A DNA stretch of 56,397 nt, taken from contig JBNRMV010000009.1 in the NCBI GenBank assembly GCA_050309775.1, positions 1-56,397 on the forward strand, in the 5' to 3' direction. The stretch's first letter is position 1, and every line of letters begins with the position of its first letter. The position numbers and the translations under genes were made by a program. Of the stretch, positions 1 to 9,483 are shown in pieces. The notes beneath the pieces were generated by a model. It searched no databases. It saw nothing but the letters and a program-made list of their open reading frames with translations, and had not been told where the DNA came from. The DNA is from DTU072 sp050309775 (GTDB taxonomy: Bacteria > Bacillota > Clostridia > Christensenellales > DTU072).

Positions 1-504
1 TGTCAGCCAAAGCAAGAGTGCCCTTTGATATCTTATAAGAGCCTATATCTTCTCCTGCCTCTCTGGTAAGTGCGCCGGTGAATGCCGGGGTCTGCCCTTC
101 CACATTGCCGGAGAATGTATAAGTCAAGGTGGGATCGTTTTCTTCCTTATTCTTGCTGAGCGCATCGGGAGTTACGACAATTGTTGCAGGTGTTATGGTA
201 ACCGTTGCGCTTCCGCTTTGCGTCTGGTGCTTTTCTCTTTCTACCTTGTAAAAAATAATGTACTCTCCCACATCGGTAAAGGTCGGTTTGATTGTCTCAT
301 AATCTCCTTCCTCTGAGGTGGAATAAGTAATTGTGTCACCGCTTGATGTGCCGGTAACGACAATACTCTGCGCTGCACCATTGTATACAACGTCGACATT
401 CTGTGCCGCAATGCCATCAATGGTTGGCTCACTACATGCGCTTACCCACATAGCTAAAGCTATTATCAGTAAACACACTGTAAACATCTTGTAACGCTTG
501 TTCA
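1..504 (-). CDS. MBG-domain-like lipoprotein, C-terminus cut by window edge
   Basis: The frame opens at ATG 504 and runs off the left edge with no stop, so only about 168 residues are visible. A signal peptide ends in VSAC with the lipobox cysteine at residue 24, so the protein is probably lipid-anchored outside the membrane. The mature part reads like tandem MBG-type (YDG/Ig-like) beta domains: VYNGAAQSIVV, then DVGEYIIFYKVE, then TPDALSKN and a second YTFSGN unit. A strong AGGAGG lies 6 bases before the start, only 16 bases after the stop of the 1602-residue lipoprotein gene, so the two are probably co-transcribed. Family assignment is from motif resemblance only; ligand unknown. Confidence 0.75.
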
Positions 505-520
505 TATTTGCCTCCTTTTT

Positions 521-3500
521 TTAATTTTTATTATAAGTTAATGAAATGTCGTCAAAATATACTACTGCTCCCGCGCTAACATTCACGCCTATGCTCATGC
601 CGTCAATCATAGATATAGCCAAATCAGGATTGCTTGAGCTTCCCTTGCTGAAAGAACTCAGACTAACATAAATGTAGCCCTCTCCGGCAGGCACATCATA
701 AATGCGAGCGTAATAATGGTTGCTTCCAATATATAAATTGATTTCTATTCTGGCATTCTCATTGAGAGAGGAAAGTTCGACATTGGATTTGTACCAAAAC
801 TTCAGATACCTTGCGCCAAAAGCCTCATTGCCGTCAATGGCGCCTCTTATTGCCAGATAATAATCCTGATATGCTTCGTCAGTCAAAGCGGTGTCAATCT
901 TTACGGCTTTGCTTGTCTGACCGTCTTGTCTTTCAACATCTTCAATTGAGGCGTATATCGGCGCTGTTATGTCGTCCCAAGGCGGGCTTGCCAGCGCATT
1001 TCTGTATTTGAAAGTGTCTTTGAACTCTTGCTCGGACATTTCAAAGTCAAAGAAAAGGGTATCTTTCTTGAGGATTTCGGATACTATAAACTGAATTTCT
1101 CCCGTTTGCCATTCTCCGTATGCATTTATTGCGGTAATTTGGTATGTGTATGTACCTTTTGCCAAACCTGTCTGATATGTGTAATAGAAGTTTGAGGTTG
1201 TTGTGGAGAGTATGGTATTGTTTTGGTCGTCCTTAATTACCAGTTCATATGTTTCCGCACGCTTGGATACCTCCCACAAAAATTCAATGGGCTCATTCGG
1301 AACGACAACGCCGCCGTAAGCAGGCTTGACGGGATTGAACAGTGACGGCAGTTGAGCCTTTATAAAAGTAATCTCACCAATCTGAACGGTGCCGGTATCC
1401 CAAGCGTCAAGCCCTATGCCTATATGCGTCAAGCTGTCCAAAAGGTTCTCTACGCTGCCCCACACATTTGCAAGGGGTATATAAACATATCCGCCATCGG
1501 GATAATAAACATTTAATGATGTGTTGTAACGCTTAGCGTCGGTGGGATAAGCCCCGAACCATAAATAGCACTGGAAATTGATATTCTTTGCCGTTTTCAC
1601 CCACACCCTTATGTCGGTGACATCTCTTGCGGTGCGCTCTGTGTTGACGGGCGATGCCAGTATCTGCATGCCTTTGCTGGCATAATTAAAGTTTATTTTG
1701 TCCTCTCCGTTTACAATCGTCACCGCTGTGCCCATGCTTTCTTGCGTCACGCCTGCAATGCGCAATTGCCAAGTCTTGTCGAAATCAGCCTTATTTTCAT
1801 ACTTCATTTCGTCAATATAGTTGTAGCTCTTTATTGTATAAGGCGCAAATGTACCGAAAGACCCCACCGGCAACAACGGATTTGATGCGCTGACCAGATT
1901 GCCTCTGCCGTTAAGGTTATAAAATACATTGTTGAATTCAAAGTCCGCCAGACTGCAAGCAACCGTAACCTTATTTCCTGAAACAGTCACAACGGCATTT
2001 CTGTCAAATTCGCCTTCGGCATTGCCCAGCCAGAATCCGTCCAAAAAAGCGCCGATATATGTTACATTTTCACTAAAGGTAATGACATATTGGTTGTCGA
2101 CAAGTTCAATACTTGTGGCATAAGGACATGTCACATCGTTCAGAATTGAATCTACCAGGCGCACAGCTATTTTTGACAGCCCGGCGCCATTGAGCACTTC
2201 GATATCCGTCGCAGGTATTATGTGGAAATTATCCTTGCCATACAGTCCTGATTGCGCGGCGTTGTAAGAAAACTGTGTGAACCGTGAAAGTACGGCGCTT
2301 TGGAGTACATACATCGGCAACTGGCTTGCGCCAAACTTGTCTTGCATATCCTCTTGTATGCTTTGCATAATGTCAACATAGCGCTGGGCATCGGTTACGA
2401 TACCGCCGCCATGCATCATTATAATTCCGCTCAAGTTTGTTCCCAAAAGCGGATTGATATAGGTATCATATATACTATGCGCGTGATATCCTTCTTTCAT
2501 ATCAATATACATTTCAGGTAAGGCTTGTGCGCTGGCATATGCCTCAAGCGGCGTAGATGTTCCGTAAGCCACAACGATAAAGCCCACCGGAACGCCATTG
2601 TTTTGTTCATATATCTTATTGCTTATGAAGCTCAGGATTGAGTTGCTATAAATATAAGACGCTGTGTTTGTTCTGTTCCAGCCCGAATTAAGCGTGACGC
2701 TCTGCGGACTGCCGGAAAGCACTGATTCAGCAGTATATATGCGGACATTTGCGCTTTTGGTGAATGTCAAATCGGTCGGAGCATTGTTAAGAAGCGCTTG
2801 TTGCCCCATTACCATATATACATCGCCGATAAGCACGGCATAAACTTCGGCAACTCTGCCGTCTTCACCCGTGGCTTTAAGTATTTTTCCGGCGGTGTTA
2901 GGCAACATAATCGAAGCGGGGAAAACCACCTCAAACCTGCCGTTGGCGTCTGAGGTTGTGGATATTGTCTCTCCCAAAAACTCCACGGTTACAGCCTCAT
3001 TTGCTCTGCCGAACCCGTGTACGGCAAAATCCTTGCCGTGCTGAACCACCATGTTGGTCTTGAATACCGAGCCAAACTCAAACTTGCGCCCAATCTCCAC
3101 ATCATCTATTTTGTTCAGCGCATCAAAGAAAGCCGTTATGTATGGCGCCAGACCAATCAGAGAAAACGCTATGTCTGTATTGCTTGAGTTTTGCAAAATT
3201 AAGTTGGTTATTGCTGAAGTTTTTTGCTTGACGCTCTCATAGTTGCTTTCGTCAATTTCTGCAGGCAAAGACCTGATTTCTTTGCCAATCATATCTATGA
3301 CTGTTCGTCCTAAAGGAGTGGAATTGTAAGTGTTATAGGCATAAAAATTATCCAGCAACACCTCAATTTCAGTGCCGGCAGTATGCCGCAGCGTAATAAA
3401 GTAATTGTCTATTTCGGCTGTCGCAGGCAGAGAATTTCCCGAATATTTGAAATTGCTCATTCTCAACACCAAGAAGTTTAGCCCGTTGTTGAGATAAAAG

Positions 3501-5329
3501 CTTTGTGTATAGTTGTTGCCATTGTTTGCTTGCAATACAAAATCTAATGTAATGTTGGCATGAGATGACCTTGCCCAGAAAGTTATGCCTGAAGCATTGC
3601 TCAACTGCGCAGAGCGGTTGAAATCGACGGTTGCCGTTGCCAAATCGGTGACTACTTTCAGCAAGTTTTCGCCAAACAACGCTGTGTCCTCCGCCACCTC
3701 AACTTCGGCATCAGTAATGATTATTGAAGAAATGTCAAAAGGCTGTCCTTGCTCATCTTTTTCAAAGTCATGGAACAGGTCTACGGTCTGAATATCCGTG
3801 CCATCTATGGTCAGGCCTTTGACTTCGGGGTCGCTGAACACATTGATATCCGAAAGATAAATGGTGCCGCCTTTTGCCGAACTGTCATATACATTAGATT
3901 CCATAGTGAAGGATATTTCATTTATTATTTGTTTATGAAGTAAACCGTCCACCTCGATGCCCCAATCGTCAACGCTTTTTAGCACAAGCGTGCTGAAAGG
4001 TATTTTTAGTTCGACTTCGTTGTCAAAGTTCATTGTCAACTTCAGATAAAACATTTCTCCGTCGGCATCTCTGAGCTGTATTACAAGTTTGTTATTGCTC
4101 TTGTTTCCCCTTACACGCAAACTGATGCCGTGGTTGTTTTCCATATTCCAATACCCGGTTTTCCTGAGCATTGACCAATACTTATTGGCTGCGGAATCAT
4201 AACCGTATACCCATTTAAGCTGTTTCGGGTCTGTATCCGTAATATCAAAGGAGGACACCCCTCCGTCAGGGTGATAATCCATTGTTTTTTTCAACTCATT
4301 GACAGTCGTTTGGCTCAAATCAATGATAGGCGTATTTCCCTCCATAGGAGCGGCAATATATCCCGTATTTACTATTTCTGTCACCGATTTGTCTACAAAT
4401 GCCTTGATATCGTCAATATATGCCTTGCCCTTTGAGGTTTCGGCATCGGTAGCAATAGCCAAGGTAAACTTGGCAATATCCTCAACTTGTAAAATTCCGT
4501 CCTGATGTGTACCGGCGTCAGGATGCCTTTGAAATGCCGAATAAGGTATTTTCATTTCATATGGTACCAAGCCGCGCACTGTGGCATAGACCCTGAAGCC
4601 CTCGCCGGATTTTTCAAAAATATCCAGCACGATTTTTATGCTGGAGCCCATATTGCCTACTTTGAGGGAAATGCCGTCGGTTCCTAAAAGACTGCGGTGC
4701 AGGTTGCGGGTAAAGTTGCTGAACTTATGCGTATGTAAATCATACTCTATTTCCAGCAGTTTGCCTTCCTCAAAAAATTCCGAAAAACTGAAGTCGCTGT
4801 CTGCGCTGTTTTCCAGAAGGTTTATCTTTGCGACATCGCCATTCGGCGCATAGTATTCGGATTGTAAAAGAGCCACATACTCATAGCCTTCAAAGTCGTC
4901 CAGCATTTGTTCTTCTTCCTGCAAAGCCTCCGGTTTTGTGGTAAAACTGCCGACAGGGCTGTCTGCTGTGTTGTTGCCCCCGACTCCATGAGCTTTCACT
5001 TGCCAATAGTATTGCGTATTGTTATATAGGCTTGATGACATCTTAAACTCATTTTGCGCCAAATCCTTTCTGGTGAAAATGATTTCCTCAAAATCCCGGT
5101 CCGTGGCAATAAGCAGCGTGTAACTTTTTGCGTTTTCTGCCGCGCTCCACTTAAAAACAGGTTTTATCCCTACCTCGCCCACATTGTCTTCGGGAGCCGT
5201 AAGCGTAACGCTGCCTACCTGCGCTTGCTCTTGCGAAAAGTTTATCTTTGCATTTGAGCAAGCCGCCAGCATAAGCACCATGACAAGCATAAGAACGGTA
5301 ATGAACATTGTTTTGACACTTCTTTTCAT
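521..5329 (-). CDS. Giant multidomain lipoprotein with sialate O-acetylesterase-like module
   Basis: A 1602-residue exported protein: signal peptide, lipobox LAAC with Cys24, an Fn3-like domain (about 40-135), then three beta-sandwich modules beginning DDFEG/DFE and resembling CIA30/carbohydrate-binding folds (about 140-740). Residues about 755-1065 resemble sialate O-acetylesterase (SGNH clan): MVVQHGKDFAVHG, GDVYMVMGQQ, GVPVGFIVVAYG and GIIMMHGGG align with family blocks MVLQR, GDVWLCSGQSN, GVPVGLI and W-x-QGE. The family serine is replaced by Gln844. A further sandwich, a second Fn3-like domain (about 1330-1420) and a last sandwich ending in VYFDDISL follow. It overlaps the upstream glycosidase gene by 4 bases (ATGA), implying translational coupling. 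It is probably a surface glycan-binding protein rather than an esterase; that is inference. Confidence 0.85.
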   Translation of the reverse strand: MKRSVKTMFITVLMLVMVLMLAACSNAKINFSQEQAQVGSVTLTAPEDNVGEVGIKPVFKWSAAENAKSYTLLIATDRDFEEIIFTRKDLAQNEFKMSSSLYNNTQYYWQVKAHGVGGNNTADSPVGSFTTKPEALQEEEQMLDDFEGYEYVALLQSEYYAPNGDVAKINLLENSADSDFSFSEFFEEGKLLEIEYDLHTHKFSNFTRNLHRSLLGTDGISLKVGNMGSSIKIVLDIFEKSGEGFRVYATVRGLVPYEMKIPYSAFQRHPDAGTHQDGILQVEDIAKFTLAIATDAETSKGKAYIDDIKAFVDKSVTEIVNTGYIAAPMEGNTPIIDLSQTTVNELKKTMDYHPDGGVSSFDITDTDPKQLKWVYGYDSAANKYWSMLRKTGYWNMENNHGISLRVRGNKSNNKLVIQLRDADGEMFYLKLTMNFDNEVELKIPFSTLVLKSVDDWGIEVDGLLHKQIINEISFTMESNVYDSSAKGGTIYLSDINVFSDPEVKGLTIDGTDIQTVDLFHDFEKDEQGQPFDISSIIITDAEVEVAEDTALFGENLLKVVTDLATATVDFNRSAQLSNASGITFWARSSHANITLDFVLQANNGNNYTQSFYLNNGLNFLVLRMSNFKYSGNSLPATAEIDNYFITLRHTAGTEIEVLLDNFYAYNTYNSTPLGRTVIDMIGKEIRSLPAEIDESNYESVKQKTSAITNLILQNSSNTDIAFSLIGLAPYITAFFDALNKIDDVEIGRKFEFGSVFKTNMVVQHGKDFAVHGFGRANEAVTVEFLGETISTTSDANGRFEVVFPASIMLPNTAGKILKATGEDGRVAEVYAVLIGDVYMVMGQQALLNNAPTDLTFTKSANVRIYTAESVLSGSPQSVTLNSGWNRTNTASYIYSNSILSFISNKIYEQNNGVPVGFIVVAYGTSTPLEAYASAQALPEMYIDMKEGYHAHSIYDTYINPLLGTNLSGIIMMHGGGIVTDAQRYVDIMQSIQEDMQDKFGASQLPMYVLQSAVLSRFTQFSYNAAQSGLYGKDNFHIIPATDIEVLNGAGLSKIAVRLVDSILNDVTCPYATSIELVDNQYVITFSENVTYIGAFLDGFWLGNAEGEFDRNAVVTVSGNKVTVACSLADFEFNNVFYNLNGRGNLVSASNPLLPVGSFGTFAPYTIKSYNYIDEMKYENKADFDKTWQLRIAGVTQESMGTAVTIVNGEDKINFNYASKGMQILASPVNTERTARDVTDIRVWVKTAKNINFQCYLWFGAYPTDAKRYNTSLNVYYPDGGYVYIPLANVWGSVENLLDSLTHIGIGLDAWDTGTVQIGEITFIKAQLPSLFNPVKPAYGGVVVPNEPIEFLWEVSKRAETYELVIKDDQNNTILSTTTSNFYYTYQTGLAKGTYTYQITAINAYGEWQTGEIQFIVSEILKKDTLFFDFEMSEQEFKDTFKYRNALASPPWDDITAPIYASIEDVERQDGQTSKAVKIDTALTDEAYQDYYLAIRGAIDGNEAFGARYLKFWYKSNVELSSLNENARIEINLYIGSNHYYARIYDVPAGEGYIYVSLSSFSKGSSSNPDLAISMIDGMSIGVNVSAGAVVYFDDISLTYNKN

Positions 5330-6780
5330 TGCGCGCCTCCCGGATATGTGTCAAGTTTTTCTGTGGTAATGAAAATGGCGGTTTTCGGCGGAATCGTAAT
5401 GGTTGTTTTTTTGTTAAGGTTGACGCCCGAAACAACCTTATTGGGTATGACATAACCGTTGCTGTCAAGTTGTAAATCATCTTCATTAAACAAATATATG
5501 TAGATATCTTTGCCGGTTTTTAGTCTGTTGCCAAATCTAAAGGTTTTTGTTACCTCTTCTTCCTTGTGGTTGACGGCTACGATAGAGGCTTTCTTTTTGT
5601 CGGGCGAAACCCCCGACACAGCGCGGAAATTTTCGTCGTCAAGGGAGCTGCTCATAATTGTCATATCCTTTTCGATACATCTGCCCATCAGGCTCATGGC
5701 ATGATACCATGGCCGCAATTGATAATCGTCCGCCGTACCTATGGTATTAAACATGCCCCACAAAAAAGTGCCGCCGGTGGCGTTGAAATGCATGGCGTCG
5801 TCAAGCTGCCAATATACGATACTTGAAAAGCCTGCCATCAAAGTCTGAATGGTATAGTCCGTCATAAGCAAACCGTATTCATAGGTGCGAATACGCATTT
5901 GGTTGTTGGCGGCGGTTTTTCCGTCAAAGAGTCCGGCCTCCCACATATGGATAGTTTTTGATATTTGTTTGGTGTTTGCAAACTCGCGCAGCTCTTTTGC
6001 GAATGAGCCCGTCAGTATGTAATAATCGGGAATATAACCGTGCACTTCGTATATGCTGAGTTTGTCCCTTAGGGTTTTGTCTTTTTCTAAATTGGTGACC
6101 CACTCCACGCTGCCCTCTATTCCCGTCGTGTCCGGACCGGCAATAGTCAAAACATCGGACAACCCCAACTGGGCGAACTCGGCATGAACATTTGTAACGG
6201 CTCTTGTCCATGATGTGTATGCGTCATCATAGAGATTGTACCAAAGATTGGGCTCGTTGCCGACAACGGCATACCTGACACATGTATATTTTTTGTTGGT
6301 AATGAGTTCTTGAAATAGTTTTGCAAATGACTGCGCAAATAAGGGTGCGGCAATGCCGCCTTGTTCTTCCATAAAAAATCCGCCGGGATAGCCCCATACC
6401 CCAAGCGCCACAGTAATACCCTTTTGTTCGCAATAGTCCAAAATCTTATAAAGGTTCTTCAGATGCACTCCGTTGAAGTTATAAATAATCTCATTGTCAT
6501 TCTGTATATCCAAATACATATACCATTCCATATTCAACATACAGCGCACAATAGCCGGGCTTAGGTTATCCACACGGTTGGTTATGGTCTCCCAATGTTC
6601 ATTTATGAGATAAGGGTTTTCGTAAACATCCCATTCTATGCCAACGCCGTCAAAAGACCTGTTGACAATATTCTTCTTTTTGAACACAACAGTATCGCCG
6701 CTTGCGTTGCAGCTTGAAAGCAAAATCATTATGGGTACCGCCATCAGTAGCAAGGCTACTATTTTTTTAATAAATTTCAT
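5326..6780 (-). CDS. Lipoprotein glycoside hydrolase, clan GH-A-like (GH39/GH30-like)
   Basis: 484 residues with a signal peptide and lipobox LSSC (Cys24), so an extracellular lipid-anchored enzyme. The body reads as a TIM-barrel retaining glycosidase: SFDGVGIEWDVYEN near the start, GNEPNLW with Glu176 as likely acid/base, and IHMWEAGLF with Glu281 as likely nucleophile, in the spacing usual for clan GH-A. The C-terminal part (from about residue 390) looks like the small beta-sandwich that often follows such barrels. The gene starts 4 bases after the solute-binding protein gene and overlaps the next lipoprotein by 4 bases, so hydrolysis and uptake are probably one operon. The substrate cannot be read from the sequence; family number is tentative. 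Confidence 0.8.
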   Translation of the reverse strand: MKFIKKIVALLLMAVPIMILLSSCNASGDTVVFKKKNIVNRSFDGVGIEWDVYENPYLINEHWETITNRVDNLSPAIVRCMLNMEWYMYLDIQNDNEIIYNFNGVHLKNLYKILDYCEQKGITVALGVWGYPGGFFMEEQGGIAAPLFAQSFAKLFQELITNKKYTCVRYAVVGNEPNLWYNLYDDAYTSWTRAVTNVHAEFAQLGLSDVLTIAGPDTTGIEGSVEWVTNLEKDKTLRDKLSIYEVHGYIPDYYILTGSFAKELREFANTKQISKTIHMWEAGLFDGKTAANNQMRIRTYEYGLLMTDYTIQTLMAGFSSIVYWQLDDAMHFNATGGTFLWGMFNTIGTADDYQLRPWYHAMSLMGRCIEKDMTIMSSSLDDENFRAVSGVSPDKKKASIVAVNHKEEEVTKTFRFGNRLKTGKDIYIYLFNEDDLQLDSNGYVIPNKVVSGVNLNKKTTITIPPKTAIFITTEKLDTYPGGAQ

Positions 6781-6784
6781 AATA

Positions 6785-8533
6785 TTATGCCTTTTTTATG
6801 GCTTGATTTATTTCTTCAAGCACAGCTTCATAAGCCGATTTGTTTTGGTTGTTGAATTCATTCCATTTGCTCAAACCTGCGCCGAACATATAATTGTCGA
6901 CTGCTGTGGCAAGCGGCTCAAGGAAATATCCGTACTTATCCTTGTTTTTCGCTGACAGCCATGCCATCTCTTGGTCAAGCGGAATTACATATAATTCACC
7001 TTGCTCGCGTTTTTCGTACAGGAAATCAATGTAGGCTTGAGCAATGGCCTTGCTCTCCTCCGAAATCAACGGGTCAAAACCATAAAGGTCCTCTCCTATG
7101 CAAACCATATAGCGTATGCCTTTGGTGCCCATATCTTTTTCGATATATTCGCCCTTTTCGTCCTTTGCCCATTTGAGTATGAGTTCACCGTTCTCGTCTT
7201 CGGTCCAGTCCTGACCCTTGATGCCGTAGGCGCAGAACTTTGTGCCCTCTTCGCTTGCCAAATAGTCCATAATCTCCAAAATCTTGTTCATTTTGAAATC
7301 TGAAACTCTGCTGGAAATCAAACTGGCGGACCACCAGTTGTCATTTTGCTCGGCAAAGAACTTGCCGGCGCCGGCGACTCCGTCGGCTCTCTTTAATTTT
7401 AGGATTGCCGTAGCGTCGTTCAGCGCGTCGCCCGACAGTTCGCTTGTTTGCATGGATTTTCTGATGTCGCTGTAATTCTTAATGGTTATGTTTTCATATA
7501 ATACGCCCATTCTGCTGGCTTTGTACTGGTTGAGTACATCGGTGTCATTGCTCAGATACTGGTCGGGATAATAATATCCGGCGTCCGTCCAGCTCTTTGC
7601 TTTCTTGATGCCTGCGTCATATGACGGCGTGGTGAAGTTCCATACATACTTATTTTGCTCAGCGTCATAAATGTACGGTGTTGTGCTTTCCTTGTATGCA
7701 AAAGTTATGGACGGGAAAGCCCATTCTACATCTGCCAGGACATTCATTTTGGTGTCCCTTGTGTAGTTTCTGAATGCGCTCAGCAACGCCTCAAATTGCT
7801 CCACCGTGTATTCGTCATTTTCTTGATATACTCCCAGGTCCTTTGCCCAGTCCCGTCTGTAAATATATCCTGCGGTTATTAAGTCAAGCTGATTGTTCTC
7901 AGCGCTGCGCGCAACGGGGAAACAGTACAACTTGCCCTTTACTTTTATTTGTTCAAGCGCTGTGTAGCCGCTGACCAACCTGCTCAAGTTCTCATATTGG
8001 CTCATATCATCTGGCAATGGGCGCAGCATACCGCCTTCCACCCATTTGTTAAGGTTGCTTTTGTAATATGAGCGCAAATCCCATTGCATAATATCCGGCA
8101 TATCGTTGCCGTTTATGCTTTTATGTACATAGGAATCCCAATCGTTCCATGGTATGGTTATTGGTCTGAACTTCACCTGAAACTTGTTTTCAAGGTATGC
8201 GGTTTGCGAATCATTCAGGTTTGTCATCGCTAGGTTGGCTACTCTAAGAATAAGTTTGTTATCAGATGTAAATTCGTCATCCTTGCCGGAAAAAAGAATA
8301 ATCATGCTTACTGTTGCGGCAATTAAGGAACATATAATAGTCACTACCACTATTCTTTTGAATAGCTTGCTTGAAGTTATTTTCTTTAGCTTTTCGGCAA
8401 AACCGCCTGATTGGGTTTTTGCCCGTTTAGCCTTGACCGGCTTTTTTTCGGTTTTCTTTTTTGAGCTTTCTGCGGCTGTATCTTCACCATCCGGATGCTG
8501 CTCCATCAAATCTTTTAATTCATTGTCGTCCAT
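6785..8533 (-). CDS. ABC sugar transporter solute-binding protein, N-terminally membrane-anchored
   Basis: 582 residues resembling family 1 extracellular solute-binding proteins of LplA type, which deliver oligosaccharides to LplB/LplC permeases. Visible family features include LILRVANLA, the NDWDSYVHKSINGNDMPDI stretch and the WWSASLISSRV and MDYLASEEGTKF segments. The N-terminus is unusual: instead of a lipobox signal peptide there are about 60 charged, Lys-rich residues followed by one hydrophobic segment (61-82), predicting a cytoplasmic tail and an uncleaved membrane anchor. The ATG has a good AAGGAG. The gene follows the two permease genes and precedes the lipoprotein hydrolase, all on the minus strand, so it is the binding component of this importer. 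Confidence 0.88.
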   Translation of the reverse strand: MDDNELKDLMEQHPDGEDTAAESSKKKTEKKPVKAKRAKTQSGGFAEKLKKITSSKLFKRIVVVTIICSLIAATVSMIILFSGKDDEFTSDNKLILRVANLAMTNLNDSQTAYLENKFQVKFRPITIPWNDWDSYVHKSINGNDMPDIMQWDLRSYYKSNLNKWVEGGMLRPLPDDMSQYENLSRLVSGYTALEQIKVKGKLYCFPVARSAENNQLDLITAGYIYRRDWAKDLGVYQENDEYTVEQFEALLSAFRNYTRDTKMNVLADVEWAFPSITFAYKESTTPYIYDAEQNKYVWNFTTPSYDAGIKKAKSWTDAGYYYPDQYLSNDTDVLNQYKASRMGVLYENITIKNYSDIRKSMQTSELSGDALNDATAILKLKRADGVAGAGKFFAEQNDNWWSASLISSRVSDFKMNKILEIMDYLASEEGTKFCAYGIKGQDWTEDENGELILKWAKDEKGEYIEKDMGTKGIRYMVCIGEDLYGFDPLISEESKAIAQAYIDFLYEKREQGELYVIPLDQEMAWLSAKNKDKYGYFLEPLATAVDNYMFGAGLSKWNEFNNQNKSAYEAVLEEINQAIKKA

Positions 8534-8565
8534 AGCGCACTCCTTAAATATCTCTTATGTTTTTG

Positions 8566-9483
8566 TCAGCCTTTTATTGCGCCTACCATTATGCCCCGCA
8601 CAAAGTGCTTTTGGACAAACGGATAAACCAACATAATAGGTAACATAGTAAAATAAATACTTGCCATTTTGACGCCCTCGGTAAAACTCGGCTTGCCCGA
8701 TGGCGTAGGCCCCAAACTGCTCGTGGTATCGACTATTATTTCGCGTAGTACCAATTGCAGCGGTTTCAGCGATTGTTCGTCTATAAATAAGAATGAATTG
8801 AACCATTCGTTCCAATGCCCGACGGCATAAAACAGCCCCACCGTAGCAATGACGGGCATGGCGACGGGTACAAAAATCCTAAAGAGGGTTTGGAAGTCGT
8901 TTGCTCCGTCAATTTTTGCCGCCTCTTCCAGCTCTTTGGGAATGGAATAAAAATAGTTCCGCACCAGCAACATATTGAAGGTGTCTATTGCGCCGGGCAA
9001 AATCAGCACCAGCGGCGAATTCTTCAGGCCAAGCGAAAGAATAAGGTTATAATAAGGTATAAGACCGCCGCCAAAGAATATCGTCACAATAATCAAATTC
9101 ATTACGAAGTTTTTGCCAAAAAAGCTGTCCCGTGACAACACATAGCCTGCAAGAACGGTAAATAACAGATTTATTGCCACGCCCAGTACAACGCGGTATA
9201 TGGTAATCAGATATCCCGAAAGCAGCAACTCGGAAGTAAAGACCGTCTGGTATGCCTCGCCTGAAAATTCTTTGGGCCACAACATAAAGGCATTTGCCAG
9301 ATAAGCCTGCTCCGTAGATATGGATATCAAGAATGCATTATAAAAAGGATATATAATCATAACAGCATATATAGTTAATATTGCTAAAATGATATAGTCT
9401 GCTTTGTCAAGTTTTTTTTGGCGGCCTTTGCGGCGCAGCATTTTTTTGTCAAACACCGGCTGCGCTTTTGTGGATTTTATCAT
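8566..9483 (-). CDS. ABC sugar transporter permease, LplC/MalG type
   Basis: 305 residues with about six hydrophobic segments and the permease EAA loop (EEAAKIDGANDFQTLFRIF) that docks on the ATPase. It belongs to the inner-membrane MalG/LplC branch of carbohydrate-uptake permeases. Its start overlaps the stop of the partner permease by 4 bases (9480-9483), typical of an equimolar permease pair. The C-terminus FVRGIMVGAIKG is characteristic of LplC-like proteins. The solute-binding protein gene follows after 32 bases. No ATPase gene lies inside this operon; the two MalK-like genes at 12.7-15.7 kb are the obvious candidates. Confidence 0.92.
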   Translation of the reverse strand: MIKSTKAQPVFDKKMLRRKGRQKKLDKADYIILAILTIYAVMIIYPFYNAFLISISTEQAYLANAFMLWPKEFSGEAYQTVFTSELLLSGYLITIYRVVLGVAINLLFTVLAGYVLSRDSFFGKNFVMNLIIVTIFFGGGLIPYYNLILSLGLKNSPLVLILPGAIDTFNMLLVRNYFYSIPKELEEAAKIDGANDFQTLFRIFVPVAMPVIATVGLFYAVGHWNEWFNSFLFIDEQSLKPLQLVLREIIVDTTSSLGPTPSGKPSFTEGVKMASIYFTMLPIMLVYPFVQKHFVRGIMVGAIKG

